This document shows positions 31,317-31,676 of a DNA stretch of 31,676 nucleotides, one piece after another. Below the pieces are notes generated by a model, which was not told the origin of the DNA, did not search any database, and worked only from the letters and a program-made list of their open reading frames with translations. The DNA is from Pseudomonadota bacterium (GTDB lineage Bacteria > Myxococcota_A > Polyangia > Polyangiales > Polyangiaceae), in assembly GCA_023418705.1 (NCBI GenBank), contig JAEZYZ010000060.1:1-31676 (forward strand), written 5' to 3'. Position 1 is the stretch's first letter. Every line of letters starts with the position of its first letter. The translations under genes and the position numbers were made by a program.

Positions 31317-31676
31317 GTAACCGTTCAGCCCTCGGCGCCGAGAGCCGAGGGAGCGGTTCAGGGGTAACCGGTGCGCCAACCCCATCTAGCGCCATGCAGT
31401 TCGTGCCTGCGATGACTCGGGCATGCGAAGACGACACAGTTCGGAGGACCGGGAGCGGTTTGTGGCTGAGCTCGAGCGTTCGGGCGATCCGGTGAGGCTC
31501 GTGGCCGAGCGAGTCGGGGTGGGAGTCTCGGCGGGGTACGCGTGGGCGAAGCAGATTCGGCGGTCCCCCCGGGGCGAGGTGGGCTCCGCTGCGGCGCCGG
31601 CGTTCGCAAGGCTGGTTCCGGAAGCAAGACCTGCCGCGGCCACGCCGGAGGGGGCGTTCGTCGCGCAGGTGGGAGG
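31317..31676 (+). mobile_element. Left end of an IS66-like insertion element, cut by the window edge
   Basis: 39 bases after mcrC the sequence becomes GTAACCGTTCAG, and GTAA is the conserved terminus of IS66-family elements. An inverted repeat inside the end has stem CCCTCGGC (31329-31336) and GCCGAGGG (31344-31351), extended by AACCG (31319-31323) and CGGTT (31354-31358). A second GGGGTAACC occurs at 31361-31369. A helix-turn-helix accessory gene begins at 31422. The right end lies outside the window, so the 8-bp target duplication cannot be checked; if present it would include GTATCATC (31309-31316). Confidence 0.5.
31422..31676 (+). CDS. IS66-type transposase accessory protein TnpA, partial
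   Basis: An open frame from ATG 31422 to the window end (85 codons, no stop). The N-terminus is basic (MRRRHSSEDRERFVAELERSG) and is followed by a helix-turn-helix segment (VRLVAERVGVGVSAGYAWAK). A Pro/Ala-rich stretch and a FVAQVGG strand come next. This layout (short HTH, linker, beta strand) fits the small TnpA of IS66 elements. Its position about 105 bases inside a GTAA-type terminus supports that. The assignment is from pattern only; another small HTH transposase subunit is possible. Confidence 0.5.

Overview
The window is high-G+C DNA (about two thirds or more G+C by eye) with strongly C/G-biased third codon positions. It carries several family types that are abundant in large-genome myxobacteria: four-helix-bundle (S23-like) proteins, UPF0175/DUF3368 and XRE-type toxin-antitoxin genes, DUF2846-like lipoproteins and an IS66-like element. 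I infer a Myxococcota chromosome, probably Polyangiales (Sorangium-like). That assignment is from style and gene content only. No tRNA, rRNA or CRISPR array was seen.

Layout. (1) 1-2676 is an accessory flank. It has a four-helix-bundle gene, an intact UPF0175/DUF3368 toxin-antitoxin pair, an orphan antitoxin-like gene, a remnant of an XRE regulator, a 7-bp and 19-bp tandem-repeat array, two hairpins, and a truncated second copy of the four-helix-bundle unit. (2) 2686-8918 holds a very large DNA-binding protein with two RNA-polymerase-alpha-CTD-like domains, a sigma region-4-like helix-turn-helix and a HARE-like winged helix. It is followed on the same strand by a predicted lipoprotein with a trypsin-like protease domain. 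(3) 8967-11475 is a minus-strand cassette: TcmP (three-Cys-motif partner, methyltransferase-like), DUF5131/Gp37-Gp68 (the three-Cys protein) and a HIRAN-domain protein. (4) 11610-27709 is a tightly packed plus-strand operon: a DrmD-like SNF2 helicase, a 1528-residue N6-adenine DNA methyltransferase, a 2151-residue DEAD/DEAH helicase with zinc clusters, DUF1998 and a nuclease-like C-terminus, and a UvrD-type helicase with an N-terminal RelE-like domain. (5) 27709-28336 is a graveyard of three restriction-type gene fragments. (6) 28340-31278 is an McrB-like GTPase with two Mrr_N-like winged helices, plus McrC. (7) 31317 to the window end is the left end of an IS66-like element with the start of its accessory gene.

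Taken together this is a defence island. The core operon resembles class 1 DISARM in its SNF2 helicase and adenine methylase. Its third gene, however, is a single giant DUF1998 helicase more like Druantia DruE or a DrmA-DrmB fusion, and it has no separate drmB or drmC. The fourth gene is a RelE-UvrD fusion that belongs to neither canonical system. I regard this four-gene set, possibly with the flanking TcmP/DUF5131/HIRAN cassette, as the best candidate for an undescribed or poorly described system. McrBC would add modification-dependent restriction. All functional roles here are inferred from domain content.
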